Of a DNA stretch of 64,000 bases, positions 51,880-61,821 are shown piece after piece. Within the stretch, counting starts at the first letter, position 1; every line of letters begins with the position of its first letter. Under the pieces are notes generated by a model. That model was not told where the DNA came from, searched no databases, and saw only the letters and a program-made list of their open reading frames with translations. Origin of the DNA: Chitinophagaceae bacterium (GTDB taxonomy: Bacteria > Bacteroidota > Bacteroidia > Chitinophagales > Chitinophagaceae). The position numbers and the translations under genes are program-made. The stretch is from positions 1 through 64,000 of the forward strand of contig JAHBTL010000030.1 in assembly GCA_019638615.1 (NCBI GenBank), written 5' to 3'.

Positions 51880-52971
51880 ATGAACAACAACCCTCTTAGT
51901 ACATTAACCAGGTCGGATCTTTGCCGGTATCATCAGCCGGTAAGCGCGGCTAGTACGGCTTACTCCGACTTTTTTACACTCAAAGAACATGAAGTAATTG
52001 AAAGGGAACGTTTTCAGAAAATGAAGACAACCACCAATCTCTGCAAAGAATTTTTAATTCCGGGCATTCATTTCATGCACTTTATCTGCGAAAAAGCCCA
52101 GCAGGAAGAAATGGCTTTTAAAAGCAAGGAGCCCTATATCAGCATGGTTTTTTGCCTTAAGAACCATTGCACCTATATCAACCAGCTCACCAATACCACT
52201 TTCGCCGATGTGAACTACAATGAGCACAGCCTTCTCTTTATATCGAACCAGGAAACTAAAATACAATGGCAGAGTGAGCCGGGGGCTGAAGTTTTTATTA
52301 TTAATCTGACCATTGATTATTTCAAAAGATTTATCCCGCAAAACCATCCTCTATACCAGCTATTTGAAAGCACTGTGTACGAAAACATCCCCGCTACATT
52401 GGGCGAGTATACGTTACAGATAGCGCCCCGCATGCTTACGCTGATGTACGAGATCACACAGAGCGAACAGAAGCGTTATTACAAGCGGATGCTCATAAAA
52501 TCGAAAGTGATTGAGCTGCTGATGCTGCAACTGGAGCAGTTCGAAAAAGCAGGAGAAAGAACCACTGCAGAGCTGTTGCATAATATCCATGTAGAGAAGA
52601 TGTACCTGGCGAGAGATATTATTACTTCCAACCTGGGCAAATCCTGCTCCATCCTTGATCTTGCGCAGCAAATAGGCACCAACGATTGCTACCTGAAGAA
52701 ACATTTCAAGCAGGTTTTCGGAACTACCGTATACGGATACCTGCAAAAAGAGAGAATGGAAAGATCAAGAAAGCTGCTGCTGGAAGGTGAGAAAAAGATC
52801 TCGGAAATAGCCCGCCTGGCGGGGTACAAGCATGCCTCTCATTTTACCACGGCATTTAAAAAGCATTTCGGATACCTGCCTAATAAAATAAAAGCAATCC
52901 TGCTGTCGCTTTTAAGCGAGCCGGAAGTATTATATTTATTTGAAACGCCTGCTTTGTTCGCCCGTTATTGA
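51880..52971 (+). CDS. AraC family transcriptional regulator
   Basis: This 363-residue regulator has a C-terminal pair of helix-turn-helix motifs (about 250-340: SILDLAQQIGTNDCYLKKHFKQVFGTTVYGYLQKERMERSRKLLLEGEKKISEIARLAGYKHASHFTTAFKKHFGYLPNKIK). The N-terminal effector part (about 50-220) resembles PchR-like siderophore regulators. The first 47 residues may be an over-extension, with MKTTTNLCKEF at 52021 as an alternative start. It is divergent from the locus 2 susC, which it probably controls. Its stop region overlaps the GH16 gene tail-to-tail by 7 bases. Confidence 0.92.
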   Translation: MNNNPLSTLTRSDLCRYHQPVSAASTAYSDFFTLKEHEVIERERFQKMKTTTNLCKEFLIPGIHFMHFICEKAQQEEMAFKSKEPYISMVFCLKNHCTYINQLTNTTFADVNYNEHSLLFISNQETKIQWQSEPGAEVFIINLTIDYFKRFIPQNHPLYQLFESTVYENIPATLGEYTLQIAPRMLTLMYEITQSEQKRYYKRMLIKSKVIELLMLQLEQFEKAGERTTAELLHNIHVEKMYLARDIITSNLGKSCSILDLAQQIGTNDCYLKKHFKQVFGTTVYGYLQKERMERSRKLLLEGEKKISEIARLAGYKHASHFTTAFKKHFGYLPNKIKAILLSLLSEPEVLYLFETPALFARY

Positions 52972-53774
52972 TACACCCGCACCCAGTCTACCTGCATCGC
53001 CTGCGGGAATATACTATCATCTATTCCCCTGGAGCCTCCCCAATCACCCCCTACAGCCATATTCATCAGCAAGTGAAAACGTTGATCAAAGGGCCATTCC
53101 CGGTATGTCTTTTTTTCGTTGGGATATGTGAAATACAATTCCTGATCAATAAAGATCTTTATTTCATTTTCATCCCAATCCAGCGTATACACATGGAATG
53201 CTTCAGACAAATCGCTGCGAAAAGTATTTTTTCCCTTCTGCGTACCAATCCTGTGGTTGTATGCATCGGTATGCACTGTGCCAAAAACAGAATCGGGTAA
53301 ATAACCTACATGTTCCATGATATCAATTTCACCACTCTTCGGCCAATCGCCATATTTCCAGTCGGTAGGCAACATCCAGATGGCAGGCCACAAGCCGCGC
53401 CCCTTAGGCATTTTCGCCTTTATTTCCATGCGCCCGTATTTCCAGTCGCCTTTATTTTTACTTGTAAACCTTGCAGAGGTATAGGAAGCGCCTTCAAAAT
53501 TTTCTTTAATGGCTGTAATATTCAATATACCATTTTTCACCGATGCATTTTCCAATCTGCCTTCCGTATAAAACTGCTTTTCATTGTTTCCCCAGCCATG
53601 CCCGCCTGTATCATAGCTCCATTTTGTACTATCGGGCAAACCGGTATAATCAAATTCATCGCTCCATACTAATTTTCGCTCCGCTGGTTCTTCTTCCTTC
53701 TTTATTTCGGCAGCGCCACAACCAACAAGCATATAGCACACTGTTGACGCAAGCAATAATGTAATTTTTTTCAC
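52965..53774 (-). CDS. GH16 family endo-beta-glucanase lipoprotein (laminarinase-like)
   Basis: The lipoprotein has about 269 residues. The open frame reaches 53852, but the export signal begins at VKKITLLLASTVCYMLVGC, so I use the GTG at 53774; lipid-Cys is about 19. The GH16 fold shows LVWSDEFDYTGLPDSTKWSYDTGGHGWGNNEKQFYT, GLWPAIWMLP and the catalytic motif GEIDIMEHVG (nucleophile Glu149, Asp151, acid/base Glu154, numbered from the GTG). This type of GH16 hydrolyses beta-1,3- or mixed beta-1,3/1,4-glucans with retention. It ends the locus 3 operon, 146 bases after susD, and overlaps the convergent AraC gene by 7 bases. Confidence 0.92.
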   Translation of the reverse strand: MKKITLLLASTVCYMLVGCGAAEIKKEEEPAERKLVWSDEFDYTGLPDSTKWSYDTGGHGWGNNEKQFYTEGRLENASVKNGILNITAIKENFEGASYTSARFTSKNKGDWKYGRMEIKAKMPKGRGLWPAIWMLPTDWKYGDWPKSGEIDIMEHVGYLPDSVFGTVHTDAYNHRIGTQKGKNTFRSDLSEAFHVYTLDWDENEIKIFIDQELYFTYPNEKKTYREWPFDQRFHLLMNMAVGGDWGGSRGIDDSIFPQAMQVDWVRVYQ

Positions 53775-53920
53775 TATTGTAGTTTTTAGGGTTATAAAAC
53801 AAGTATTATATATTTCAGGTGATATATACCTGGAAACAAAATCGCATATCATTCTCCTGTCGCTTCCCGGGCAACCTTTACGATTAAAACCATTTATCTG
53901 TACAAATACAGAATTTGCGC

Positions 53921-55471
53921 TTATTTAAGATTTGAATTCGCATCTTCCTGCGCCTGGGGAACAGGCAAATACTCACTCTGTCCTTTTACAAAGCCCGGAA
54001 GCACGGTAGCCGCCTGGTCAGTTCTTACCAGGTCATTAAAACGCTCTCCCCACCATTCGCAAAGCAGCTCGGCACGACGTTCGTCCAATACCTGCTGTAA
54101 GGTAACATTTGTGAGCGCATCCAGTTTTGCACGGGTGCGTACTATATTGAATACATCGTCTGCATTCTGGCCTTTTCTAATCTTTGCTTCTGCATTTGTT
54201 AACAATACTTCGGCGTACCTGATCACACGTACATTGTTATTGCCACCGTAATCCTGCCTCCCTTCCGACATTTGTGATTTTGGAAAATAAGATTTACCAT
54301 TAAAATATTTCTTCTTGCCGGCATTGCCTGAAACAGCATCCCCATCAGGTGTAACAAAAGTAGTATTAGGTTCACCGTCAACACCACAACGCTGTATGGT
54401 CGTTCTCAATCTAAGCGTATCATTCCTTGACGTTAAAAAGTCAACCGCTTTTTGAGTAGGTACCATCCAGCCTGGACCTGTTATTGGCGCACCGAAAGTA
54501 TTTTCGGGCCCCTGGAATAAATAGAAATTGCCCCATGTTTCATTGGCTCCCCCGGAAGTAACAATGTCACCTGTTCCTATGCCAAAATCAGAATATTGAA
54601 ATTCCAGGATGGCCTCATTGCATAACTTGCCCGGTTTTTTAAATAACTGGTAATAATCAGGAAATAAAGAAAATTTATTGCTGGCAATAATCTGGTTGGT
54701 ACAATCCAACACAACATCCCAATAAGGACTTCCATTGTCGTTACCTGCAAGGTCCATAGCTGCTTTGGCCTTTAACATCAATGCTGTATATTTTGTTATT
54801 GCTCCCTGGCGCGGCGCTGCCACTTCATTGGGCCTGGCATCCTCAAGATTGGCAATACAAAAATCCATTTCTTCAATCACATGCTTTTTCAAATCCTCTA
54901 CGCTGCTTTTGGTAGCGTTTGCTAAATTATTGGGATCGTTGCTTTCTATACCAAGAATAGGCGCTGATCCAAAATGTCTTGAGATCCAAAAATGGGCAAG
55001 CGCCCTGAAGAACCTTACCTCTGCCTGGTATTGCAAAAGGAGCTTTGCATTTTGAGCATCTCCCGCCGAAATATTCTTGCCAAACTCTTCTAGTTCTGCC
55101 AGCGCAGAATTGGCTCCCAATACAACACCATACAAACTGATCCACATGTCATTAATTCCCCAATAACCTTTAACTGTTACATTATTCTGGAAATTGTGAA
55201 TGGCTATCTGCCCGGCATCATCATTGCCGGGTTCTGATTCATCACTGCGTACGGTTATCATGGCAACGCTGATCCATTTACCAAACGTTCCACTGCTTGC
55301 AGTGCGGTAAACTCCGGATACCGGCCTGTACATCAATGATAAATTCGCATAATCAATTTCGGTAGCAGGCGCCTGGTTTTGCAATGGCTGATCTAAAAAA
55401 TTTTTAGAGCATCCTGCCAAAATGGAGATCATTACCCCCAGCGCTATGATAAGTTTATATTGCTGTTTCAT
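53921..55471 (-). CDS. SusD/RagB family glycan-binding lipoprotein (locus 3)
   Basis: The 516-residue precursor has its lipid-Cys at about 21 (SILAGC). It carries the N-terminal SusD motif FLDQPLQNQAPATEIDYANLSLMYRPVSGVYR and the C-terminal signature LQQVLDERRAELLCEWWGERFNDLVRTDQAATVLPGF. It binds oligosaccharide at the cell surface with the SusC encoded 46 bases upstream. The GH16 gene downstream suggests a beta-glucan ligand. Confidence 0.95.
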   Translation of the reverse strand: MKQQYKLIIALGVMISILAGCSKNFLDQPLQNQAPATEIDYANLSLMYRPVSGVYRTASSGTFGKWISVAMITVRSDESEPGNDDAGQIAIHNFQNNVTVKGYWGINDMWISLYGVVLGANSALAELEEFGKNISAGDAQNAKLLLQYQAEVRFFRALAHFWISRHFGSAPILGIESNDPNNLANATKSSVEDLKKHVIEEMDFCIANLEDARPNEVAAPRQGAITKYTALMLKAKAAMDLAGNDNGSPYWDVVLDCTNQIIASNKFSLFPDYYQLFKKPGKLCNEAILEFQYSDFGIGTGDIVTSGGANETWGNFYLFQGPENTFGAPITGPGWMVPTQKAVDFLTSRNDTLRLRTTIQRCGVDGEPNTTFVTPDGDAVSGNAGKKKYFNGKSYFPKSQMSEGRQDYGGNNNVRVIRYAEVLLTNAEAKIRKGQNADDVFNIVRTRAKLDALTNVTLQQVLDERRAELLCEWWGERFNDLVRTDQAATVLPGFVKGQSEYLPVPQAQEDANSNLK

Positions 55472-55517
55472 AATTTTCGTTTTAACATTAAATGATATTC
55501 ACTGATTTAGTTTCACA

Positions 55518-58500
55518 TTAAAAAGTTGCTCTCACTCCCAGGCTGTATGTTGCTGAAACAGGATACACATTTACATCGTATCCCAAGCCTGTTACTTCCG
55601 GCGTAAACCCATTGTATTTCGTGAACATAAACGGTCTGTCGGCTGTAGCAAATATGCGCATGTTGATCGGTGATTTTTTATCATTTAGTTTAAAATTGTA
55701 TCCCAGTTGTATATTCTGTATACGCAGGTAGGCGCCACTTTCTGTAAAAAAGGAATTGCTCACTTTAAACCAGCCATCCCTGAGTGCATATGCGGATGGA
55801 TATTCGTTGGTAGAACCCGGGGCAGTCCAGAGTCCGCTTGCAAATTTCTCATCAATATTAAGGGAAGTGGATGCCTTATATAATTTTCCGCGATTCAGGT
55901 TGTGTATTTTATTACCTGCCACACCCTGGAAAAAAATACTGAAATCAAAGTTTGCATATTGCAGCCCGATATTAAAACCGTAGGTAACCTTAGGCAGGTA
56001 GTGACCAATATTTACACGATCTTCATTCCCCAACACGCCATCTCCATTCTGATCTTTGTATTTCGGAAACCCAGGCTGGATTTTGGATATAGCCGTTGCA
56101 TTGTAGTTAGAAGCTACAGGGTCTCTGCTGATCTCTTCTTCTGTTTGATATACCCCGATAAACTCATACCCGTAAAAATAATTGATAGGCTGCCCTACTA
56201 CGATGCGGTTGGGAAACTCTGCCATCCATTCGGGAAATCCGGCTGTTGAACTGGGGAGCGTTCCTAAACTGGTTACTTTATTTTTAAGCGTTGAGAGATT
56301 ACCGCCGATCTGGTAACCCAACTTGCCCACTTTATCGCTCCAGTTCAAAGTAATATCAAACCCGCTGTTCACCATATCGGCCCAATTGCCATAAATAGAG
56401 GTATAAGTAAAGGCAAAGGGCCTGTTAAATGCCGCTCCGGTTGTTTTGCGGTTATAGTAATCAACCGATCCCTTTAACCTGTTTCTAAGCACTTCAAAGT
56501 CTATACCACCATCCCATTCGGTTACTACTTCCCAGCCGATGCTGGTATAGAACCTGTTAACCGTATATCCCGGCAGGTACTGACCATCTGAAGCACCGGT
56601 ACTGCCAAATATTGCAGAGGATGGATTTCCGCTATTTACGATTGCATACCCGGCGTTGGCATTTACACCATCATTTCCTAATTTACCCCAACTTCCGCGC
56701 AATTTCAAAAAGTCGAAGATCTTCTGGTTTGCCATAAAATTTTCGCCGGACAGGACCCAACCTAAACCAACGGAAGGAAAATAACCCCATTTTTCCTGGT
56801 ATTTGGAGCTGCCATCGGCCCGCCATGTAGCAGTTAACAGGTATTTATTATCAAAATCATAAGTAACTCTCGTAAAGAAGGAAAGATTTGCATTGCGGCT
56901 TCCGTCTTCGTTGTATCCTCCCTGGTCTCTTGTACCCTGGGTAACATACCAGGATTCTTCTATAGCAGGTACGCCGGTAGCAGCACCCCACAGCGTTCTC
57001 CATCTCTCTTCCCTGGCAGATTGCCCCAGTAGTACCGACCAATGGTGTGCACCCCGGCTATCTTTATAAGTAAGTAAATTGTCGAGGATATAATTGGTAT
57101 TCCGCTCCTGGGTAGACCGTAAATTAGAAACCGTAACTGCTGTACCCGGCCCCAGATTATGTTCAGGACTATAATTAAATCTCTGACCGGAGGAATACAA
57201 CTGGGTCAATTGTGAGCGTAAAACGATTTTATTCTGCCAGAAATTTGCCTCGGCATATACACTTGGCAATACCTGGAATGCCTTTAGCCTGTCATAATTA
57301 TAGTATGCAGTGGCCACCGGGTTGGCATCATCTCCTCTGCCTATTACTGCCCCTGAAGCAAATTTTACAGGAAATGCGTTTGTGTTATTTTCGTCATACA
57401 CGGGGAATAGCGGCGAAGATGAATAAGCCTGTGCGAAAGCTGCATTATTGGGACTAAATGTGGTTGAGTTGGTAAGATGTGCAGTAAACCCCATTTTCAA
57501 CCAGGGAAAAGCTTTAGCTTCCATTTGCACACGGATATTGTACCGCTTGAAGCTGTTCAGGGCCTCCATGATGCCGTTCTGATACGTGTAATTAAGGCCA
57601 ACCGTATAGGAAACTTTATCGCTGCCGCCTTGCACATCCACACCATGATTGGTAATTAAAGCCCGGTCACGAAGCAACTCCCCATACCAATCGGTACTGG
57701 TAGTGGGAGCGATTCCCGAGCCGCCGAATCTTTCAGCCGAAAGGCGGGCCGTGGAGCTATCCGGGGTGGTTGCCCTTTGTAAAGAAAAAGAGGTATACTG
57801 CTCACCGTTAGCCATTTTAAGCCTGTTTACAGGAGTTTGAAATCCTACGTAACCATTATATGTTACGCGGGTTTTCATATTAAGTCTGCCTTTTTTGGTT
57901 GTAATCAATACTACACCGTTGGCGGCACGCACACCATAAATAGCTGCACCTGAAGCGTCTTTCAGAACCGACATCTCCGCAATGTCCGCAGGGTTCAAAA
58001 AGCTGATATCGTTAACAAACATTCCATCCACCACATATAATGGGTTTTCATTATTAAATGACCCCACTCCGCGTATACGCACATTGGGGGAGCTACCCGG
58101 AGCACCATTGCTTACCACCTGAACACCGGGAACGCTTCCCTGTAGAGCCTCCATGGGCGTGGCAGTAGTACGTTTCATCATTTCTTCCGTATTCACGGTC
58201 GTAACAGGCGCCGTGAGATCTCCCTTCCTTTGGGTGCCGTACCCTATTATTACTACTTCTTCCAGTTTCTTGTCGCCCACTTCCAGTTCAAAATCCTGGG
58301 TACCGCTACCGGTTATTACTCTTTCCATCGTAGCCATACCCGTATACGATACTACCAGTACACTCCCGCTCCGGGGTACTGTAATGGAAAAAGCTCCTTC
58401 CGTATCAGTAACAGTAGCTGCTCCGCCGTCTTTTACGGCAATACTGGCGCCGGGCAGCGGTTCACCGGTCGATTTATTGGTTACTTTACCTGTAACCTGC

Positions 58501-58580
58501 AATGTCTGGGCAAATGTGTTGAGAGGAAATAAATGAATGATACTGATTGTGCATAACAGCAAAACAATGTTACGTCTCAT
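55518..58580 (-). CDS. SusC/RagA family TonB-linked outer-membrane protein (locus 3)
   Basis: The precursor has about 1020 residues from MRRNIVLLLCTISIIHLFPLNTFAQ; the open frame reaches 58646, but those 22 extra residues precede the signal peptide. A carboxypeptidase-like domain (VTGKVTNKSTGEPLPGASIAVKDGG) is followed by LEEVVIIGYGTQRKGDLTAPVTTV. The plug contains LQGSVPGVQVVSNGAPGSSPNVRIRGVGSFNNENPLYVVDGMFVNDI, and the barrel ends ATYSLGVRATF. It is the first gene of the susC-susD-GH16 operon and divergent from the sensor-regulator at 58777. Confidence 0.95.
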   Translation of the reverse strand: MRRNIVLLLCTISIIHLFPLNTFAQTLQVTGKVTNKSTGEPLPGASIAVKDGGAATVTDTEGAFSITVPRSGSVLVVSYTGMATMERVITGSGTQDFELEVGDKKLEEVVIIGYGTQRKGDLTAPVTTVNTEEMMKRTTATPMEALQGSVPGVQVVSNGAPGSSPNVRIRGVGSFNNENPLYVVDGMFVNDISFLNPADIAEMSVLKDASGAAIYGVRAANGVVLITTKKGRLNMKTRVTYNGYVGFQTPVNRLKMANGEQYTSFSLQRATTPDSSTARLSAERFGGSGIAPTTSTDWYGELLRDRALITNHGVDVQGGSDKVSYTVGLNYTYQNGIMEALNSFKRYNIRVQMEAKAFPWLKMGFTAHLTNSTTFSPNNAAFAQAYSSSPLFPVYDENNTNAFPVKFASGAVIGRGDDANPVATAYYNYDRLKAFQVLPSVYAEANFWQNKIVLRSQLTQLYSSGQRFNYSPEHNLGPGTAVTVSNLRSTQERNTNYILDNLLTYKDSRGAHHWSVLLGQSAREERWRTLWGAATGVPAIEESWYVTQGTRDQGGYNEDGSRNANLSFFTRVTYDFDNKYLLTATWRADGSSKYQEKWGYFPSVGLGWVLSGENFMANQKIFDFLKLRGSWGKLGNDGVNANAGYAIVNSGNPSSAIFGSTGASDGQYLPGYTVNRFYTSIGWEVVTEWDGGIDFEVLRNRLKGSVDYYNRKTTGAAFNRPFAFTYTSIYGNWADMVNSGFDITLNWSDKVGKLGYQIGGNLSTLKNKVTSLGTLPSSTAGFPEWMAEFPNRIVVGQPINYFYGYEFIGVYQTEEEISRDPVASNYNATAISKIQPGFPKYKDQNGDGVLGNEDRVNIGHYLPKVTYGFNIGLQYANFDFSIFFQGVAGNKIHNLNRGKLYKASTSLNIDEKFASGLWTAPGSTNEYPSAYALRDGWFKVSNSFFTESGAYLRIQNIQLGYNFKLNDKKSPINMRIFATADRPFMFTKYNGFTPEVTGLGYDVNVYPVSATYSLGVRATF

Positions 58581-58776
58581 AAGCAAACAATTAATAGCAG
58601 TTATTAATAATATTACAAGATAATCGTTACACATAAAGCTATTCAAAATAGGCCTACGGTTGAATTTATACCCTACATCAATACTACATCACTACACCCA
58701 GACATCAATTTTTATGCCTCTTCAATACTACAACGCGGAATAATTTATTCTAATTTAGTATTATCTTTCTGCCTGT

Positions 58777-61692
58777 ATGAAACCGATGATTGCTTTATTG
58801 ACTGCTTTACTCTTCCTTTTTGAGGGGTATACCCAAAACACGATCGGGTTACCGGAAATTATCAATTACTCCAAGCAGGCATATCAGGCGGGAACACAAA
58901 ACTGGGATATTTGCCAGGACACCAACGGCATATTGTATTTTGCTAATAATGAGGGGCTTATGAGTTTTGATGGAACTTACTGGAAGATATATCCCCTTCC
59001 CAATAGAACCATTGTACGATCGGTTGCCACAGCACATGACCATAAAATATATGTCGGTGGGCAGGATGAAATAGGCTATTTTTCTCCCAACCGGCAGGGA
59101 GTGCTTGAATATCACAGCATTAAACATCTTATCCCGGAAAGGAACCGGTCGTTTGCCGATGTTTGGGATATCGTTTGCGTTGATAAGCAGGTATTCTTCA
59201 GATCTAACAACCAGATTTTGCAGTTGTCCGGCAACAGGATCACAGTTTATCCTGCCACCAACTGGTTGTATATGGGAACCACTCCCGATGTTTTTATCGC
59301 CCAGGATGTTGACAGGGGAATACTGCGCTTTGAGAAAGGCGTATGGTTGCCGTTTATTACCAACGAACAGTTGCCTGAAAGAATGTTAATAACCGCCGCG
59401 CTGCGGGGCGGAAAAGACAGCACATTGATCATCACTTTAAAACACGGCATTTATTTATACACCCGTAACCAGTTCAGGCCCTTTGCCTCGCCAGCTATTT
59501 CCACCATTGCCGGCTACTATATTTATGGAGCTGCTGCTATTAACGATGAGCATATTGCATTGGCCACTACGCAAAAAGGCTGCATTGTGATTGATAAAAA
59601 AGGGAACCAGGTACAACTGTTTTCGGGACAGGAAGGACTGCAGAACAACAATGTGCTAAGCATTTATTCAGACAGGAAGAGCAATCTTTGGCTGGGGCTT
59701 GATCACGGAATAGGGTTTATTGCCTACAACAGCGCCATTAAAAACATATACCCCGATAAGGAAAATGAAGGAGCGGGCTATTCGTCTATTGTGCATAACA
59801 ACCGGCTTTATATTGCTACTACCAACGGACTATACCAGGCGCCCCTGTACAATAACCCCGACCTGAGTTTTGTAAAAGGAAATTTTAAACAGGTGCATGG
59901 CGCCGGCGGACAGGTATGGAACCTTTCGGAAGTTAATGGCAAACTCCTTGCAGGGCATCATGAAGGGGTATGGGAAATAAAAGATAACGAGGCTGTACCG
60001 CTTGACAAAAGCACCGGTTTCTGGACTTTTTTACCCCTGAATGCTATACTCCCTTCTCCGGTAGTGGTTGCGGGAACCTATGACGGCATCCGGTTGTACG
60101 ATTATGCAAAAGGACAGATATCAAAGGAGTACAAAGAAGCCAGGTTTGAATCAGCCAGGTTCGTGGCCATCAATAACAATGATATATGGGTATCGCACCC
60201 GTATAAAGGCATCTACCGCGTACGCCTGAACGAAAACGGGGAACCTGTAGTTGAGAAATATGGTGAAAAGGAGGGTATCGACCTTACAACCAACGGCAAT
60301 TATGTATTTAAAGTAAGGAACAGTATTGTAGCGGCTACAGAAAAAGGCATCTATGAATACAACCCTCAAACCGATCGTTTTGAACCCTCTGAATATTTCA
60401 ATGCTATTTTTGGTAACAGGATAGTCCGTTATTTAAAAGAAGACGGGGCTGGCAACATCTGGTTTGTGTTTGACAAAACACTGGGCATAATCGATGTGAG
60501 TGAATCAAAGCCGCAGGTAATCTATATTCCCGAACTCAACCGTAAAATAGTAAGTGGGCTGGAACAGGTTTATCCCGTAGACCTCAATAATATTTTTGTA
60601 GGCGGTGAAAAAGGTTTTTTTCATATTAACTACGCAAAATATAAAAAGCAGCATCCTGCCATACAGGTACTGATACGGCAGGTGGAAGCCTTTTATAAAA
60701 CCGACAGCCTCTTGTTTGGCGGCTATTTTGCCAATGTCAACGAACCCCAGGTGCAGCGGCAGCGGGCATCCGTATCATCCAACTGGAACTCTTTTCGCTT
60801 TGAATTTGCAGCGCCATTGTATGAACAACAATCCAATATAGAATACAGCTACTACCTGAAAGGCTACGACAGTTACTGGAGCGAATGGAATAATAAAACA
60901 GAGAAGGAATATGCTCACCTGCCTGCAGGTACCTACAATTTTGAAGTAAAGGCCCGCAACAACCTCGGCAACGAATCGGCGGTATATACCTATTCTTTTG
61001 TTATACTGCCACCCTGGTACCAAACCTGGTGGGCGTATACATTGTATGGCTGCCTGCTTTTATATGCTGCTTACACCTTATACCGGTGGCAAAAACAAAA
61101 ATTTTACCGGCAACGTTTGCGATACGAGGAGAAGCAAAAAAGATTGCACGACCTGCATCAACTGGAGCTCGAAAAAAATGAAAAGGAAATCGTAACGCTG
61201 CGCAACGAAAAGCTGGAAGCGGAAATACAACATAAAAACAAAGAAATGGCTTCTGCCACCATGCACCTGGTAAAAAAAGGCGAGTTGATCACCCGCCTGC
61301 GCGATGAATTGCAGAAGCTGATGAAAAACACGGAAGATGACAAGCTGCTGGAAGCGTTGAAAAAAATGATAAAAACCCTTGACGAGGAAGATAAAATGGA
61401 TGCAGACTGGGAGCATTTTACCATACATTTTGATAAAGCCCACAACGATTTTTTTGTTGCTTTAAAGGAAAAACACAGCAATCTTACCCCCAACGAACTC
61501 AAGCTGTGCGCCTACCTGCGCATGAACCTCAGCACCAAAGAGATGGCACAACTTATGAACATTTCCGTAAGGGGTGTTGAAATAAGCCGGTACAGGCTGA
61601 GAAAAAAACTGAAGATATCTTCAGAAACCAACCTGTTCACTTATTTACTTGATTTTCATGGAACGGAACCTGCCAGCACAACAAAACGGTGA
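58777..61692 (+). CDS. Membrane sensor-regulator: beta-propeller, Y_Y_Y domain and LuxR-type HTH
   Basis: The protein has 971 residues. After a signal peptide (MKPMIALLTALLFLFEGYTQ) comes a two-component-regulator-type propeller in the periplasm (about 25-640, repeats such as WDICQDTNGILYFANNEGLMSFDG and VLSIYSDRKSNLWLGLDHG). A Y_Y_Y domain follows (about 680-745, YSYYLKGYDSYWSEWNNKTEKEYAHLPAGTYNFEVKARN), one membrane helix (about 752-770) and a coiled coil (about 775-850). The C-terminal LuxR/GerE-like helix-turn-helix is LTPNELKLCAYLRMNLSTKEMAQLMNISVRGVEISRYRLRKKL. There is no histidine kinase domain, so it signals directly, like SusR. It is divergent from locus 3 and probably activates it on sensing a beta-glucan oligosaccharide. 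Confidence 0.93.
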   Translation: MKPMIALLTALLFLFEGYTQNTIGLPEIINYSKQAYQAGTQNWDICQDTNGILYFANNEGLMSFDGTYWKIYPLPNRTIVRSVATAHDHKIYVGGQDEIGYFSPNRQGVLEYHSIKHLIPERNRSFADVWDIVCVDKQVFFRSNNQILQLSGNRITVYPATNWLYMGTTPDVFIAQDVDRGILRFEKGVWLPFITNEQLPERMLITAALRGGKDSTLIITLKHGIYLYTRNQFRPFASPAISTIAGYYIYGAAAINDEHIALATTQKGCIVIDKKGNQVQLFSGQEGLQNNNVLSIYSDRKSNLWLGLDHGIGFIAYNSAIKNIYPDKENEGAGYSSIVHNNRLYIATTNGLYQAPLYNNPDLSFVKGNFKQVHGAGGQVWNLSEVNGKLLAGHHEGVWEIKDNEAVPLDKSTGFWTFLPLNAILPSPVVVAGTYDGIRLYDYAKGQISKEYKEARFESARFVAINNNDIWVSHPYKGIYRVRLNENGEPVVEKYGEKEGIDLTTNGNYVFKVRNSIVAATEKGIYEYNPQTDRFEPSEYFNAIFGNRIVRYLKEDGAGNIWFVFDKTLGIIDVSESKPQVIYIPELNRKIVSGLEQVYPVDLNNIFVGGEKGFFHINYAKYKKQHPAIQVLIRQVEAFYKTDSLLFGGYFANVNEPQVQRQRASVSSNWNSFRFEFAAPLYEQQSNIEYSYYLKGYDSYWSEWNNKTEKEYAHLPAGTYNFEVKARNNLGNESAVYTYSFVILPPWYQTWWAYTLYGCLLLYAAYTLYRWQKQKFYRQRLRYEEKQKRLHDLHQLELEKNEKEIVTLRNEKLEAEIQHKNKEMASATMHLVKKGELITRLRDELQKLMKNTEDDKLLEALKKMIKTLDEEDKMDADWEHFTIHFDKAHNDFFVALKEKHSNLTPNELKLCAYLRMNLSTKEMAQLMNISVRGVEISRYRLRKKLKISSETNLFTYLLDFHGTEPASTTKR

Positions 61693-61742
61693 ATGTAATC
61701 GCAATCCACCTGTCGTACCTCTATTGATCGTAGCTTCGTTTC

Positions 61743-61764
61743 CGCATTTCGCAAACGCATTTCC
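61743..61764. promoter_or_regulatory. Direct repeats CGCATTTCG / CGCATTTCC before the porin operon
   Basis: Two copies, 61743-61751 and 61756-61764, lie 13 bases apart, about 60-80 bases before the start of the porin gene. The first copy is identical to the core of the palindrome at 51663-51684. Confidence 0.45.
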
Positions 61765-61821
61765 GTATAGCGTAAATGAAATAGCGTTTTCTCATGTCAA
61801 TTTTGCAATAATAAATACAGT

